A stretch of 64,000 bases of DNA. Source: Hyperoodon ampullatus. Lineage: Eukaryota > Chordata > Mammalia > Artiodactyla > Ziphiidae. Positions 50,402 to 62,576 of this stretch are shown here, piece after piece. The stretch lies in assembly GCA_949752795.1 (NCBI GenBank), contig CATKHW010000358.1, positions 372,001 through 436,000 of the forward strand, written 5' to 3'. Each line of letters opens with the position of its first letter. Position 1 is the stretch's first letter. Both the position numbers and the translations under genes were made by a program. The notes below the pieces were generated by a model. That model was not told where the DNA came from and ran no database searches. It was given only the letters and a program-made list of their open reading frames with translations.

Positions 50402-52140
50402 AATGTCATAAGACCAGTAGCAGCAAAATGGGTGGATTCAGGTACGATGATTCTAAGTGAAATAAGTCACACAGAAAAAGAAACTTATCATAAGATATCA
50501 CTTATGAAGATCCTGTAAACATGGCTACACTTGAACTGAGTTAGGAAAGAGAACAGTGTCTCACATTTAGAAAACACTCTTATACCTGCTTAAGGGGGAA
50601 GGAGAGGTGGGGTGATGCATAAAACCAGAGTTTGATATAAGCACAGGTACCGTTCCGAAAACCAACTATGGAATAGACAAGACCTACACCGTCCTCAGCG
50701 AAAGGGACTCAAAACCCCATATTTCCCGCAGAGGAAAATATCTGACTAGTAAGAATCTTAAAACCTATGTATTGATATGTCTCCGTAAGGGAATCAAGTG
50801 TGTCTAGACTGGCATAAACATGGCAGCGAGAATCAGCTCAAACCCACTATAAAAAGGAATTTCAAAAACAAAACAAAAAAACTGGGAAATTCTTTACAAT
50901 TCCTTCAGGGTCTCTGATGAAAGCTGGAATGACCCTATCTACAACGACAGCTGGATGTGGCATAAGGAGGGACACTTGGGACTGAGACGATTGGTGAGAT
51001 TGGGTGAGCAAATGCAGACCCTTTAAAGCAATAATGCATGGCACCCATTCCATGGGTCCGAACTCTCCAGGTTGAAGGGAATATTACTACAGCTATAACA
51101 TGTGCGGGAAACCTAGAGAACGGACACACTGTGAATACGAAAGGTTTCTAAAACTCAACGAATAGTCCCACCCCTGGTGCTCCGGTTTGACTTTCCGTCT
51201 GCTTTACTATCAACCTCCCAACTTGGAGAGACAGCCCCTTTAACCTCTTGGTTCGCACAGGTTGCCAATTTGGCAGTGGATGAAAGGGAAGAGGGAGAAC
51301 CAATGAGAGAGTAGCTGTTAGGCATTTGGACGGGCACATATCACTGTAATTTCCCGGCAGGAAGAAGAATTAACCAAATTCTCAGCCACCCACCGGGAAC
51401 CAGTATAGGTCCTGAACCAAAATTTTGGACTTGCGGTCAGCTCACCAAAAACGAGTTGAAAAATGGAGCTCAGGGGCACAGCAATTCACAAACTGGCCGA
51501 GTAATAAAGGACAACTATCGTCCAAAAATCTGTTGAGGGAAGGCAACGAGGCGGACTTGAAAGCGAGGCAGAATAGCAGGAAACAGATTTCAAGAGGTAC
51601 GATGGAATCGCCTTTAAAGCACAGGAAGAGGGGCACAACTTCGACAATGATGCACTTGGCCAAAAAGGGCGTATGCGTTTTCTCCTGAATATATTCAGGA
51701 GAAAACGCATACGCCCTTTTTGGCCAAGCAAGCAAGCGGGCAATGCAAATCTGCACTACAAACAAGTATCACTTCCCACCGGTCAAAAGGGACATCCACA
51801 AAATGTGTAAGAACAAGAAAGGCAAGACAGGCCCTGGAGAACAGGGAGCCTTGTTATGCTGATGGGCGGGATGTAAATTGCCAACTGCCTCTCTGGAGGA
51901 GTGCATTCTGTTCCCTAAAACAAGTAAAGAACAGAGCTACAGAGCCAAGGGCACTACCAGTCTAGGGAATATACCTTGGGAAAACTGAAAATCAATAAGA
52001 CAGAGCCACCCCAAAATTTAGGGCTGCACTGCATACAAGGACCTCAACTTGGATACACCTTAAGTATCCCAGAAAATATAAACATGGTTCAAAAAATTGT
52101 GGTACTTACATACGATGGAATATCCCTCAGCCATGAAATC
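50402..52140 (+). repeat. Monomer M30 (class II, 1740-bp step within dimer block, full unit 1739 bp)
   Basis: Class II including GTACGATGG. Carries GTTCCGAAAACC near 50652, GTCCCACCCCTGG near 51165 (shared with M25 and M36) and CTTACATACG at the right end. Private: ACAAACAAGTATC near 51758. Confidence 0.97.
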
Positions 52141-53880
52141 AATGTCATAAGACCAGTAGCAGCAAAATGGGTGTATTCAGGTACGATGATTCTAAGTGAA
52201 ATAAGTCACACAGAAAAAGAAACTTATCATAAGATATCACTTATGAAGATCCTGTAAACATGGCTACACTTGAACTGAGTTAGGAAAGAGAAGAGTGTCT
52301 CACATTTAGAAAACACTCTTATACCTGCTTAAGGGGGAAGGAGAGGTGGGGTGATGCATAAAACCAGAGTTTGATATAAGCACAGGTACCGTTCCAAAAA
52401 CCAACTATGGAATAGACAAGACCTACACCGTCCTCAGCGAAAGGGACTCAAAACCCCATATTTCCCGCAGAGGAAAATATCTGACTAGTAAGAATCTTAA
52501 TACCTATGTATTGATATGTCTCCGTAAGGGAATCAAGTGTGTCTAGACTGGCATAAACATGGCAGCGAGAATCAGCTCAAACCCACTATAAAAAGGAATT
52601 TCAAAAACAAAACAAAAAAAACTGGGAAATTCTTTACAATTCTTTAAGGGTCTCTGATGAAGGCTGGAATGACCCTATCTACAACGACAGCTGGATGTGG
52701 CATAAGGAGGGACACTTGGGACTGAGACGATTGGTGAGATTGGGTGAGCAAATGCAGACCCTTTAAAGCAATAATGCATGGCACCCATTCCATGGGTCCG
52801 AACTCTCCAGGTTGAAGGGAATATTACTACAGCTATAACATGTGCGGGAAACCTAGAGAACGGACACACTGTGAATACGAAAGGTTTCTAAATCTCAACG
52901 CATAGTCCCTCCCCTGGTGCTCCGGTTTGACTTTCCGTCTGCTTTACTATCAACCTCCCAACTTGGAGAGACAGCCCCTTTAACCTCTTGGTTCGCACAG
53001 GTTGCCAATTTGGCAGAGGATGAAAGGGAAGAGGGAGAACCAATGAGAGAGTAGCTGTTAGGCAATTGGACGGGCACATATCACTGTAATTTCCCGGCAG
53101 GAAGAAGAATTAACCAAATTCTCAGCCACCCACCGGGAACCAGTATAGGTCCTGAACCAAAATTTTGGACTTGCGGTCAGCTCACCAAAAGCGAGTTGAA
53201 AAATGGAGCTCAGGGGCACAGCAATTCACAAACTGGCCGAGTAATAAAGGACAACTATCGTCCAAAAATCTGTTGAGGGAAGGCAACGAGGCGGACTTGA
53301 AAGCGAGGCAGAATAGCAGGAAACAGATTTCAAGAGGTACGTTGGAATCGCATTTAAAGCACAGGAAGAGGGGCACAACTTCGACAATGATGCACTTGGC
53401 CAAAAAGGGCGTATGCGTTTTCTCCTGAATATATTCAGGAGAAAACGCATACGCCCTTTTTGGCCAAGCAAGCAAGCGGGCAATGCAAATCTGCACTACA
53501 AAGAAGTATCACTTCCCACCGGTCAAAAGGGACATCCACAAAATGTGTAAGAACAAGAAAGGCAAGACAGGCCCTGGAGAACAGGGAGCCTTGTTATGCT
53601 GATGGGCGGGATGTAAATTGCCAACTGCCTCTCTGGAGGAGTGCATTCTGTTCCCTAAAACAAGTAAAGAACAGAGCTACAGAGCCAAGGGCACTACCAG
53701 TCTAGGGAATATACATTGGGAAAACTGAAAATCAATAAGACAGAGCCACCCCAAAATTTAGGGCTGCACTGCATACAAGGACCTCAACTTGGATACACCT
53801 TAAGTATCCCAGAAAATATAAACATGGTTCAAAAAATTGTGGTAGTTACGTACGATGGAATATCCCTCAGCCATGTAATC
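52141..53880 (+). repeat. Monomer M31 (class I, N subtype, 1740 bp)
   Basis: N markers, eight-A tail and TCGCATTTAAAG near 53348 shared with M26. Carries GTGTATTCAGG near 52171, also found at the start of M27, and GTAGTTACGTACG near 53842 as a private change. Confidence 0.97.
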
Positions 53881-55618
53881 AATGTCATAAGACCAGTAGC
53901 AGCAAAATGGGTGGATTCAGGTACGATGATTCTAAGTGAAATAAGTCACACAGAAAAAGAAACTTATCATAAGATATCACTTATGAAGATCCTGTAAACA
54001 TGGCTACACTTGAACTGAGTTAGGAAAGAGAACAGTGTCTCACATTTAGAAAACACTCTTATACCTGCTTAAGGGGGAAGGAGAGGTGGGGTGATGCATA
54101 AAACCAGAGTTTGATATAAGCACAGGTACCGTTCCGAAAACCAACTATGGAATTGACAAGACCTACACCGTCCTCAGCGAAAGGGACTCAAAACCCCATA
54201 TTTCCCGCAGAGGAAAATATCTGACTAGTAAGAATCTTAAAACCTATGTATTGATATGTCTCCGTAAGGGAATCAAGTGTGTCTAGACTGGCATAAACAT
54301 GGCAGCGAGAATCAGCTCAAACCCACTATAAAAAGGAATTTCAAAAACAAAACAAAAAAACTGGGAAATTCTTTACAATTCCTTCAGGGTCTCTGATGAA
54401 AGCTGGAATGACCCTATCTACAACGACAGCTGGATGTGGCATAAGGAGGGACACTTGGGACTGAGACGATTGGTGAGATTGGGTGAGCAAATGCAGACCC
54501 TTTAAAGCAATAATGCATGGCACCCATTCCATGGGTCCGAACTCTCCAGGTTGAAGGGAATATTACTACAGCTATAACATGTGCGGGAAACCTAGAGAAC
54601 GGACACACTGTGAATACGAAAGGTTTCTAAAACTCAACGAATAGTCCCTCTCCTGGTCTCCGGTTTGACTTTCCGTCTGCTTTACTATCAACCTCCCAAC
54701 TTGGAGAGACAGCCCCTTTAACCTCTTGGTTCGCACAGGTTGCCAATTAGGCAGTGGATGAAAGGGAAGAGGGAGAACCAATGAGAGAGTAGCTGTTAGG
54801 CATTTGGACGGGCACATATCACTGTAATTTCCCGGCAGGAAGAAGAATTAACCAAATTCTCAGCCACCCACCGGGAACCAGTATAGGTCCTGAACCAAAA
54901 TTTTGGACTTGCGGTCAGCTCACCAAAAACGAGTTGAAAAATGGAGCTCAGGGGCACAGCAATTCACAAACTGGCCGAGTAATAAAGGACAACTATCGTC
55001 CAAAAATCTGTTGAGGGAAGGCAACGAGGCGGACTTGAAAGCGAGGCAGAATAGCAGGAAACAGATTTCAAGAGGTACGTTGGAATCACCTTTAAAGCAC
55101 AGGAAGAGGGGCACAACTTCGACAATGATGCACTTGGCCAAAAAGGGCGTATGCGTTTTCTCCTGAATATATTCAGGAGAAAACGCATACGCCCTTTTTG
55201 GCCAAGCAAGCAAGCGGGCAATGCAAATCTGCACTACAAAGAAGTATCATTTCCCACCGGTCAAAAGGGACATCCACAAAATGTGTAAGAACAAGAAAGG
55301 CAAGACAGGCCCTGGAGAACAGGGAGCCTTGTTATGCTGATGGGCGGGATGTAAATTGCCAACTGCCTCTCTGGAGGAGTGCATTCTGTTCCCTAAAACA
55401 AGTAAAGAACAGAGCTACAGAGCCAAGGGCACTACCAGCCTAGGGAATATACCTTGGGAAAACTGAAAATCAATAAGACAGAGCCACCCCAAAATTTAGG
55501 GCTGCACTGCATACAAGGACCTCAACTTGGATACACCTTAAGTATCCCAGAAAATATAAACATGGTTCAAAAAATTGTGGTACTTACGTACGATGGAATA
55601 TCCCTCAGCCATGAAATC
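53881..55618 (+). repeat. Monomer M32 (class II, 1738 bp)
   Basis: A single-base deletion (CTGGTCTCCGG near 54654 for the usual CTGGTGCTCCGG) explains its length and merges two minus-strand frames into an incidental 81-codon one. Shares AATCACCTTT and TATCATTTCCC with M28. Confidence 0.97.
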
Positions 55619-57358
55619 AATGTCATAAGACCAGTAGCAGCAAAATGGGTGGATTCAGGTACGATGATTCTAAGTGAAATAAGTCACACAGAAAAAGAAA
55701 CTTATCATAAGATATCACTTATGAAGATCCTGTAAACATGGCTACACTTGAACTGAGTTAGGAAAGAGAACAGTGTCTCACATTTAGAAAACACTCTTAT
55801 ACCTGCTTAAGGGGGAAGGAGAGGTGGGGTGATGCATAAAACCAGAGTTTGATATAAGCACAGGTACCGTTCCAAAAACCAACTATGGAATAGACAAGAC
55901 CTACACCGTCCTCAGCGAAAGGGACTCAAAACCCCATATTTCCCGCAGAGGAAAATATCTGACTAGTAAGAATCTTAAAACCTATGTATTGATATGTCTC
56001 CGTAAGGGAATCAAGTGTGTCTAGACTGGCATAAACATGGCAGCGAGAATCAGCTCAAACCCACTATAAAAAGGAATTTCAAAAACAAAACAAAAAAAAC
56101 TGGGAAATTCTTTACAATTCTTTAAGGGTCTCTGATGAAGGCTGGAATGACCCTATCTACAACGACAGCTGGATGTGGCATAAGGAGGGACACTTGGGAC
56201 TGAGACGATTGGTGAGATTGGGTGAGCAAATGCAGACCCTTTAAAGCAATAATGCATGGCACCCATTCCATGGGTCCGAACTCTCCAGGTTGAAGGGAAT
56301 ATTACTACAGCTATAACATGTGCGGGAAACCTAGAGAACGGACACACTGTGAATACGAAAGGTTTCTAAATCTCAACGCATAGTCCCTCCCCTGGTGCTC
56401 CGGTTTGACTTTCCGTCTGCTTTACTATCAACCTCCCAACTTGGAGAGACAGCCCCTTTAACCTCTTGGTTCGCACAGGTTGCCAATTTGGCAGAGGATG
56501 AAAGGGAAGAGGGAGAACCAATGAGAGAGTAGCTGTTAGGCAATTGGACGGGCACATATCACTGTAATTTCCCGGCAGGAAGAAGAATTAACCAAATTCT
56601 CAGCCACCCACCGGGAACCAGTATAGGTCCTGAACCAAAATTTTGGACTTGCGGTCAGCTCACCAAAAGCGAGTTGAAAAATGGAGCTCAGGGGCACAGC
56701 AATTCACAAACTGGCCGAGTAATAAAGGACAACTATCGTCCAAAAATCTGTTGAGGGAAGGCAACGAGGCGGACTTGAAAGCGAGGCAGAATAGCAGGAA
56801 ACAGATTTCAAGAGGTACGTTGGAATCGCCTTTAAAGCACAGGAAGAGGGGCACAACTTCGACAATGATGCACTTGGCCAAAAAGGGCGTATGCGTTTTC
56901 TCCTGAATATATTCAGGAGAAAACGCATACGCCCTTTTTGGCCAAGCAAGCAAGCGGGCAATGCAAATCTGCACTACAAAGAAGTATCACTTCCCACCGG
57001 TCAAAAGGGACATCCACAAAATGTGTAAGAACAAGAAAGGCAAGACAGGCCCTGGAGAACAGGGAGCCTTGTTATGCTGATGGGCGGGATGTAAATTGCC
57101 AACTGCCTCTCTGGAGGAGTGCATTCTGTTCCCTAAAACAAGTAAAGAACAGAGCTACAGAGCCAAGGGCACTACCAGTCTAGGGAATATACCTTGGGAA
57201 AACTGAAAATCAATAAGACAGAGCCACCCCAAAATTTAGGGCTGCACTGCATACAAGGACCTCAACTTGGATACACCTTAAGTATCCCAGAAAATATAAA
57301 CATGGTTCAAAAAATTGTGGTACTTACGTACGATGGAATATCCCTCAGCCATGTAATC
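55619..57358 (+). repeat. Monomer M33 (class I, N subtype, 1740 bp)
   Basis: Eight-A tail, TTCTTTAAGGG, CTAAATCTC and GGCAATTGG, but CTTAAAACC in place of the CTTAATACC of other N units. E-to-V change in the ORF2 relic. Confidence 0.97.
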
Positions 57359-59097
57359 AATGTCATAAGACCAGTAGCAGCAAAATGGGTGGATTCAGGT
57401 ACGATGATTCTAAGTGAAATAAGTCACACAGAAAAAGAAACTTATCATAAGATATCACTTATGAAGATCCTGTAAACATGGCTACACTTGAACTGAGTTA
57501 GGAAAGAGAACAGTGTTTCACATTTAGAAAACACTCTTATACCTGCTTAAGGGGGAAGGAGAGGTGGGGTGATGCATAAAACCAGAGTTTGATATAAGCA
57601 CAGGTACCGTTCCGAAAACCAACTATGGAATAGACAAGACCTACACCGTCCTCAGCGAAAGGGACTCAAAACCCCATATTTCCCGCAGAGGAAAATATCT
57701 GACTAGTAAGAATCTTAAAACCTATGTATTGATATGTCTCCGTAAGGGAATCAAGTGTGTCTAGACTGGCATAAACATGGCAGCGAGAATCAGCTCAAAC
57801 CCACTATAAAAAGGAATTTCAAAAACAAAACAAAAAAACTGGGAAATTCTTTACAATTCCTTCAGGGTCTCTGATGAAAGCTGGAATGACCATATCTACA
57901 ACGACAGCTGGATGTGGCATAAGGAGGGACACTTGGGACTGAGACGATTGGTGAGATTGGGTGAGCAAATGCAGACCCTTTAAAGCAATAATGCATGGCA
58001 CCCATTCCATGGGTCCGAACTCTCCAGGTTGAAGGGAATATTACTACAGCTATAACATGTGCGGGAAACCTAGAGAACGGACACACTGTGAATACGAAAG
58101 GATTCTAAAACTCAACGAATAGTCCCTCTCCTGGTGCTCCGGTTTGACTTTCCGTCTGCTTTACTATCAACCTCCCAACTTGGAGAGACAGCCCCTTTAA
58201 CCTCTTGGTTCGCACAGGTTGCCAATTTGGCAGTGGATGAAAGGGAAGAGGGAGAACCAATGAGAGAGTAGCTGTTAGGCATTTGGACGGGCACATATCA
58301 CTGTAATTTCCCGGCAGGAAGAAGAATTAACCAAATTCTCAGCCACCCACCGGGAACCAGTATAGGTCCTGAACCAAAATTTTGGACTTGCGGTCAGCTC
58401 ACCAAAAACGAGTTGAAAAATGGAGCTCAGGGGCACAGCAATTCACAAACTGGCCGAGTAATAAAGGACAACTATCGTCCAAAAATCTGTTGAGGGAAGG
58501 CAACGAGGCGGACTTGAAAGCGAGGCAGAATAGCAGGAAACAGATTTCAAGAGGTACGTTGGAATCGCCTTTAAAGCACAGGAAGAGGGGCACAACTTCG
58601 ACAATGATGCACTTGGCCAAAAAGGGCGTATGCGTTTTCTCCTGAATATATTCAGGAGAAAACGCATACGCCCTTTTTGGCCAAGCAAGCAAGCGGGCAA
58701 TGCAAATCTGCACTACAAAGAAGTATCACTTCCCACCGGTCAAAAGGGACATCCACAAAATGTGTAAGAACAAGAAAGGCAAGACAGGCCCTGGAGAACA
58801 GGGAGCCTTGTTATGCTGATGGGCGGGATGTAAATTGCCAACTGCCTCTCTGGAGGAGTGCATTCTGTTCCCTAAAACAAGTAAAGAACAGAGCTACAGA
58901 GCCAAGGGCACTACCAGTCTAGGGAATATACCTTGGGAAAACTGAAAATCAATAAGACAGAGCCACCCCAAAATTTAGGGCTGCACTGCATACAAGGACC
59001 TCAACTTGGATACACCTTAAGTATCCCAGAAAATATAAACATGGTTCAAAAAATTGTGGTACTTACATACGATGGAATATCCCTCAGCCATGAAATC
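57359..59097 (+). repeat. Monomer M34 (class II, 1739 bp)
   Basis: Class II except GTACGTTGG. Carries GTTCCGAAAACC near 57610, ATGACCATATC near 57886 and AAAGGATTCTAA near 58096. Confidence 0.97.
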
Positions 59098-60837
59098 AAT
59101 GTCATAAGACCAGTAGCAGCAAAATGGGTGGATTCAGGTACGATGATTCTAAGTGAAATAAGTCACACAGAAAAAGAAACTTATCATAAGATATCACTTA
59201 TGAAGATCCTGTAAACATGGCTACACTTGAACTGAGTTAGGAAAGAGAACAGTGTCTCACATTTAGAAAACACTCTTATACCTGCTTAAGGGGGAAGGAG
59301 AGGTGGGGTGATGCATAAAACCAGAGTTTGATATAAGCACAGGTACCGTTCCAAAAACCAACTATGGAATAGACAAGACCTACACCGTCCTCAGCGAAAG
59401 GGACTCAAAACCCCATATTTCCCGCAGAGGAAAATATCTGACTAGTAAGAATCTAAATACCTATGTATTGATATGTCTCCGTAAGGGAATCAAGTGTGTC
59501 TAGACTGGCATAAACATGGCAGCGAGAATCAGCTCAAACCCACTATAAAAAGGAATTTCAAAAACAAAACAAAAAAAACTGGGAAATTCTTTACAATTCT
59601 TTAAGGGTCTCTGATGAAGGCTGGAATGACCCTATCTACAACGACAGCTGGATGTGGCATAAGGAGGGACACTTGGGACTGAGACGATTGGTGAGATTGG
59701 GTGAGCAAATGCAGACCCTTTAAAGCAATAATGCATGGCACCCATTCCATGGGTCCGAACTCTCCAGGTTGAAGGGAATATTACTACAGCTATAACATGT
59801 GCGGGAAACCTAGAGAACGGACACACTGTGAATACGAAAGGTTTCTAAATCTCAACGCATAGTCCCTCCCCTGGTGCTCCGGTTTGACTTTCCATCTCCT
59901 TTACTATCAACCTCCCAACTTGGAGAGACAGCCCCTTTAACCTCTTGGTTCGCACAGGTTGCCAATTTGGCAGAGGATGAAAGGGAAGAGGGAGAACCAA
60001 TGAGAGAGTAGCTGTTAGGCATTTGGACGGGCACATATCACTGTAATTTCCTGGCAGGAAGAAGAATTAACCAAATTCTCAGCCACCCACCGGGAACCAG
60101 TATAGGTCCTGAACCAAAATTTTGGACTTGTGGTCAGCTCACCAAAAGCGAGTTGAAAAATGGAGCTCAGGGGCACAGCAATTCACAAACTGGCCGAGTA
60201 ATAAAGGACAACTATCGTCCAAAAATCTGTTGAGGGAAGGCAACGAGGCGGACTTGAAAGCGAGGCTGAATAGCAGGAAACAGATTTCAAGAGGTACGTT
60301 GGAATCGCCTTTAAAGCACAGGAAGAGGGGCACAACTTCGACAATGATGCACTTGGCCAAAAAGGGCGTATGCGTTTTCTCCTGAATATATTCAGGAGAA
60401 AACGCATACGCCCTTTTTGGCCAAGCAAGCAAGCGGGCAATGCAAATCTGCACTACAAAGAAGTATCACTTCCCACCGGTCAAAAGGGACATCCACAAAA
60501 TGTGTAAGAACAAGAAAGGCAAGACAGGCCCTGGAGAACAGGGAGCCTTGTTATGCTGATGGGCGGGATGTAAATTGCCAACTGCCTCTCTGGAGGAGTG
60601 CATTCTGTTCCCTAAAACAAGTAAAGAACAGAGCTACAGAGCCAAGGGCACTACCAGTCTAGGGAATATACCTTGGGAAAACTGAAAATCAATAAGACAG
60701 AGCCACCCCAAAATTTAGGGCTGCACTGCATACAAGGACCTCAACTTGGATACACCTTAAGTATCCCAGAAAATATAAACATGGTTCAAAAAATTGTGGT
60801 ACTTACGTACGATGGAATATCCCTCAGCCATGAAATC
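59098..60837 (+). repeat. Monomer M35 (class I, W subtype, 1740 bp)
   Basis: Hybrid of N and W: eight-A tail and TTCTTTAAGGG on the left, then W markers TTTCCTGGCAG, TTGTGGTCAGC and GAGGCTGAATAG on the right. Private TTTCCATCTCC near 59890. Confidence 0.97.
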
Positions 60838-62576
60838 AATGTCATAAGACCAGTAGCAGCAAAATGGGTGGATTCAGGTACGATGATTCTAAGTGAAATA
60901 AGTCACACAGAAAAAGAAACTTATCATAAGATATCACTTATGAAGATCCTGTAAACATGGCTACACTTGAACTGAGTTAGGAAAGAGAAGAGTTTCTCAC
61001 ATTTAGAAAACACTCTTATACCTGCTTAAGGGGGAAGGAGAGGTGGGGTGATGCATAAAACCAGAGTTTGATATAAGCACAGGTACCGTTCCAAAAACCA
61101 ACTATGGAATAGACAAGACCTACACCGTCCTCAGCGAAAGGGACTCAAAACCCCATATTTCCCACAGAGGAAAATATCTGACTAGTAAGAATCTTAAAAC
61201 CTATGTATTGATATGTCTCCGTAAGGGAATCAAGTGTGTCTAGACTGGCATAAACATGGCAGCGAGAATCAGCTCAAACCCACTATAAAAAGGAATTTCA
61301 AAAACAAAACAAAAAAACTGGGAAATTCTTTACAATTCCTTCAGGGTCTCTGATGAAAGCTGGAATGACCCTATCTACAACGACAGCTGGATGTGGCATA
61401 AGGAGGGACACTTGGGACTGAGACGATTGGTGAGATTGGGTGAGCAAATGCAGACCCTTTAAAGCAATAATGCATGGCACCCATTCCATGGGTCCGAACT
61501 CTCCAGGTTGAAGGGAATATTACTACAGCTATAACATGTGCGGGAAACCTAGAGAACAGACACACTGTGAATACGAAAGGTTTCTAAAACTCAACGAATA
61601 GTCCCACCCCTGGTGCTCCGGTTTGACTTTCCGTCTGCTTTACTATCAACCTCCCAACTTGGAGAGACAGCCCCTTTAACCTCTTGGTTCGCACAGGTTG
61701 CCAATTTGGCAGTGGATGAAAGGGAAGAGGGAGAACCAATGAAAGAGTAGCTGTTAGGCATTTGGACGGGCACATATCACTGTAATTTCCCGGCAGGAAG
61801 AAGAATTAACCAAATTCTCAGCCACCCACCGGGAACCAGTATAGGTCCTGAACCAAAATTTTGGACTTGCGGTCAGCTCACCAAAAACGAGTTGAAAAAT
61901 GGAGCTCAGGGGCACAGCAATTCACAAACTGGCCGAGTAATAAAGGACAACTATCGTCCAAAAATCTGTTGAGGGAAGGCAACGAGGCGGACTTGAAAGC
62001 GAGGCAGAATAGCAGGAAACAGATTTCAAGAGGTACGTTGGAATCGCCTTTAAAGCACAGGAAGAGGGGCACAACTTCGACAATGATGCACTTGGCCAAA
62101 AAGGGCGTATGCGTTTTCTCCTGAATATATTCAGGAGAAAACGCATACGCCCTTTTTGGCCAAGCAAGCAAGCGGGCAATGCAAATCTGCACTACAAAGA
62201 AGTATCACTTCCCACCGGTCAAAAGGGACATCCACAAAATGTGTAAGAACAAGAAAGGCAAGACAGGCCCTGGAGAACAGGGAGCCTTGTTATGCTGATG
62301 GGCGGGATGTAAATTGCCAACTGCCTCTCTGGAGGAGTGCATTCTGTTCCCTAAAACAAGTAAAGAACAGAGCTACAGAGCCAAGGGCACTACCAGTCTA
62401 GGGAATATACCTTGGGAAAACTGAAAATCAATAAGACAGAGCCACCCCAAAATTTAGGGCTGCACTGCATACAAGGACCTCAACTTGGATACACCTTAAG
62501 TATCCCAGAAAATATAAACATGGTTCAAAAAATTGTGGTACTTACATACGATGGAATATCCCTCAGCCATGAAATC
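60838..62576 (+). repeat. Monomer M36 (class II, 1739 bp)
   Basis: Class II except GTACGTTGG, with GTCCCACCCCTGG near 61602 as in M30. Private changes: GAGTTTCTCAC near 60990, TTCCCACAGAGG near 61160 and GAACAGACAC near 61555, the last two at CpG. Confidence 0.97.

Noticed and set aside
54654..54664. One-base deletion in M32 as a functional frameshift
   Set aside because: No coding frame is affected; it is a private indel or a sequencing error.
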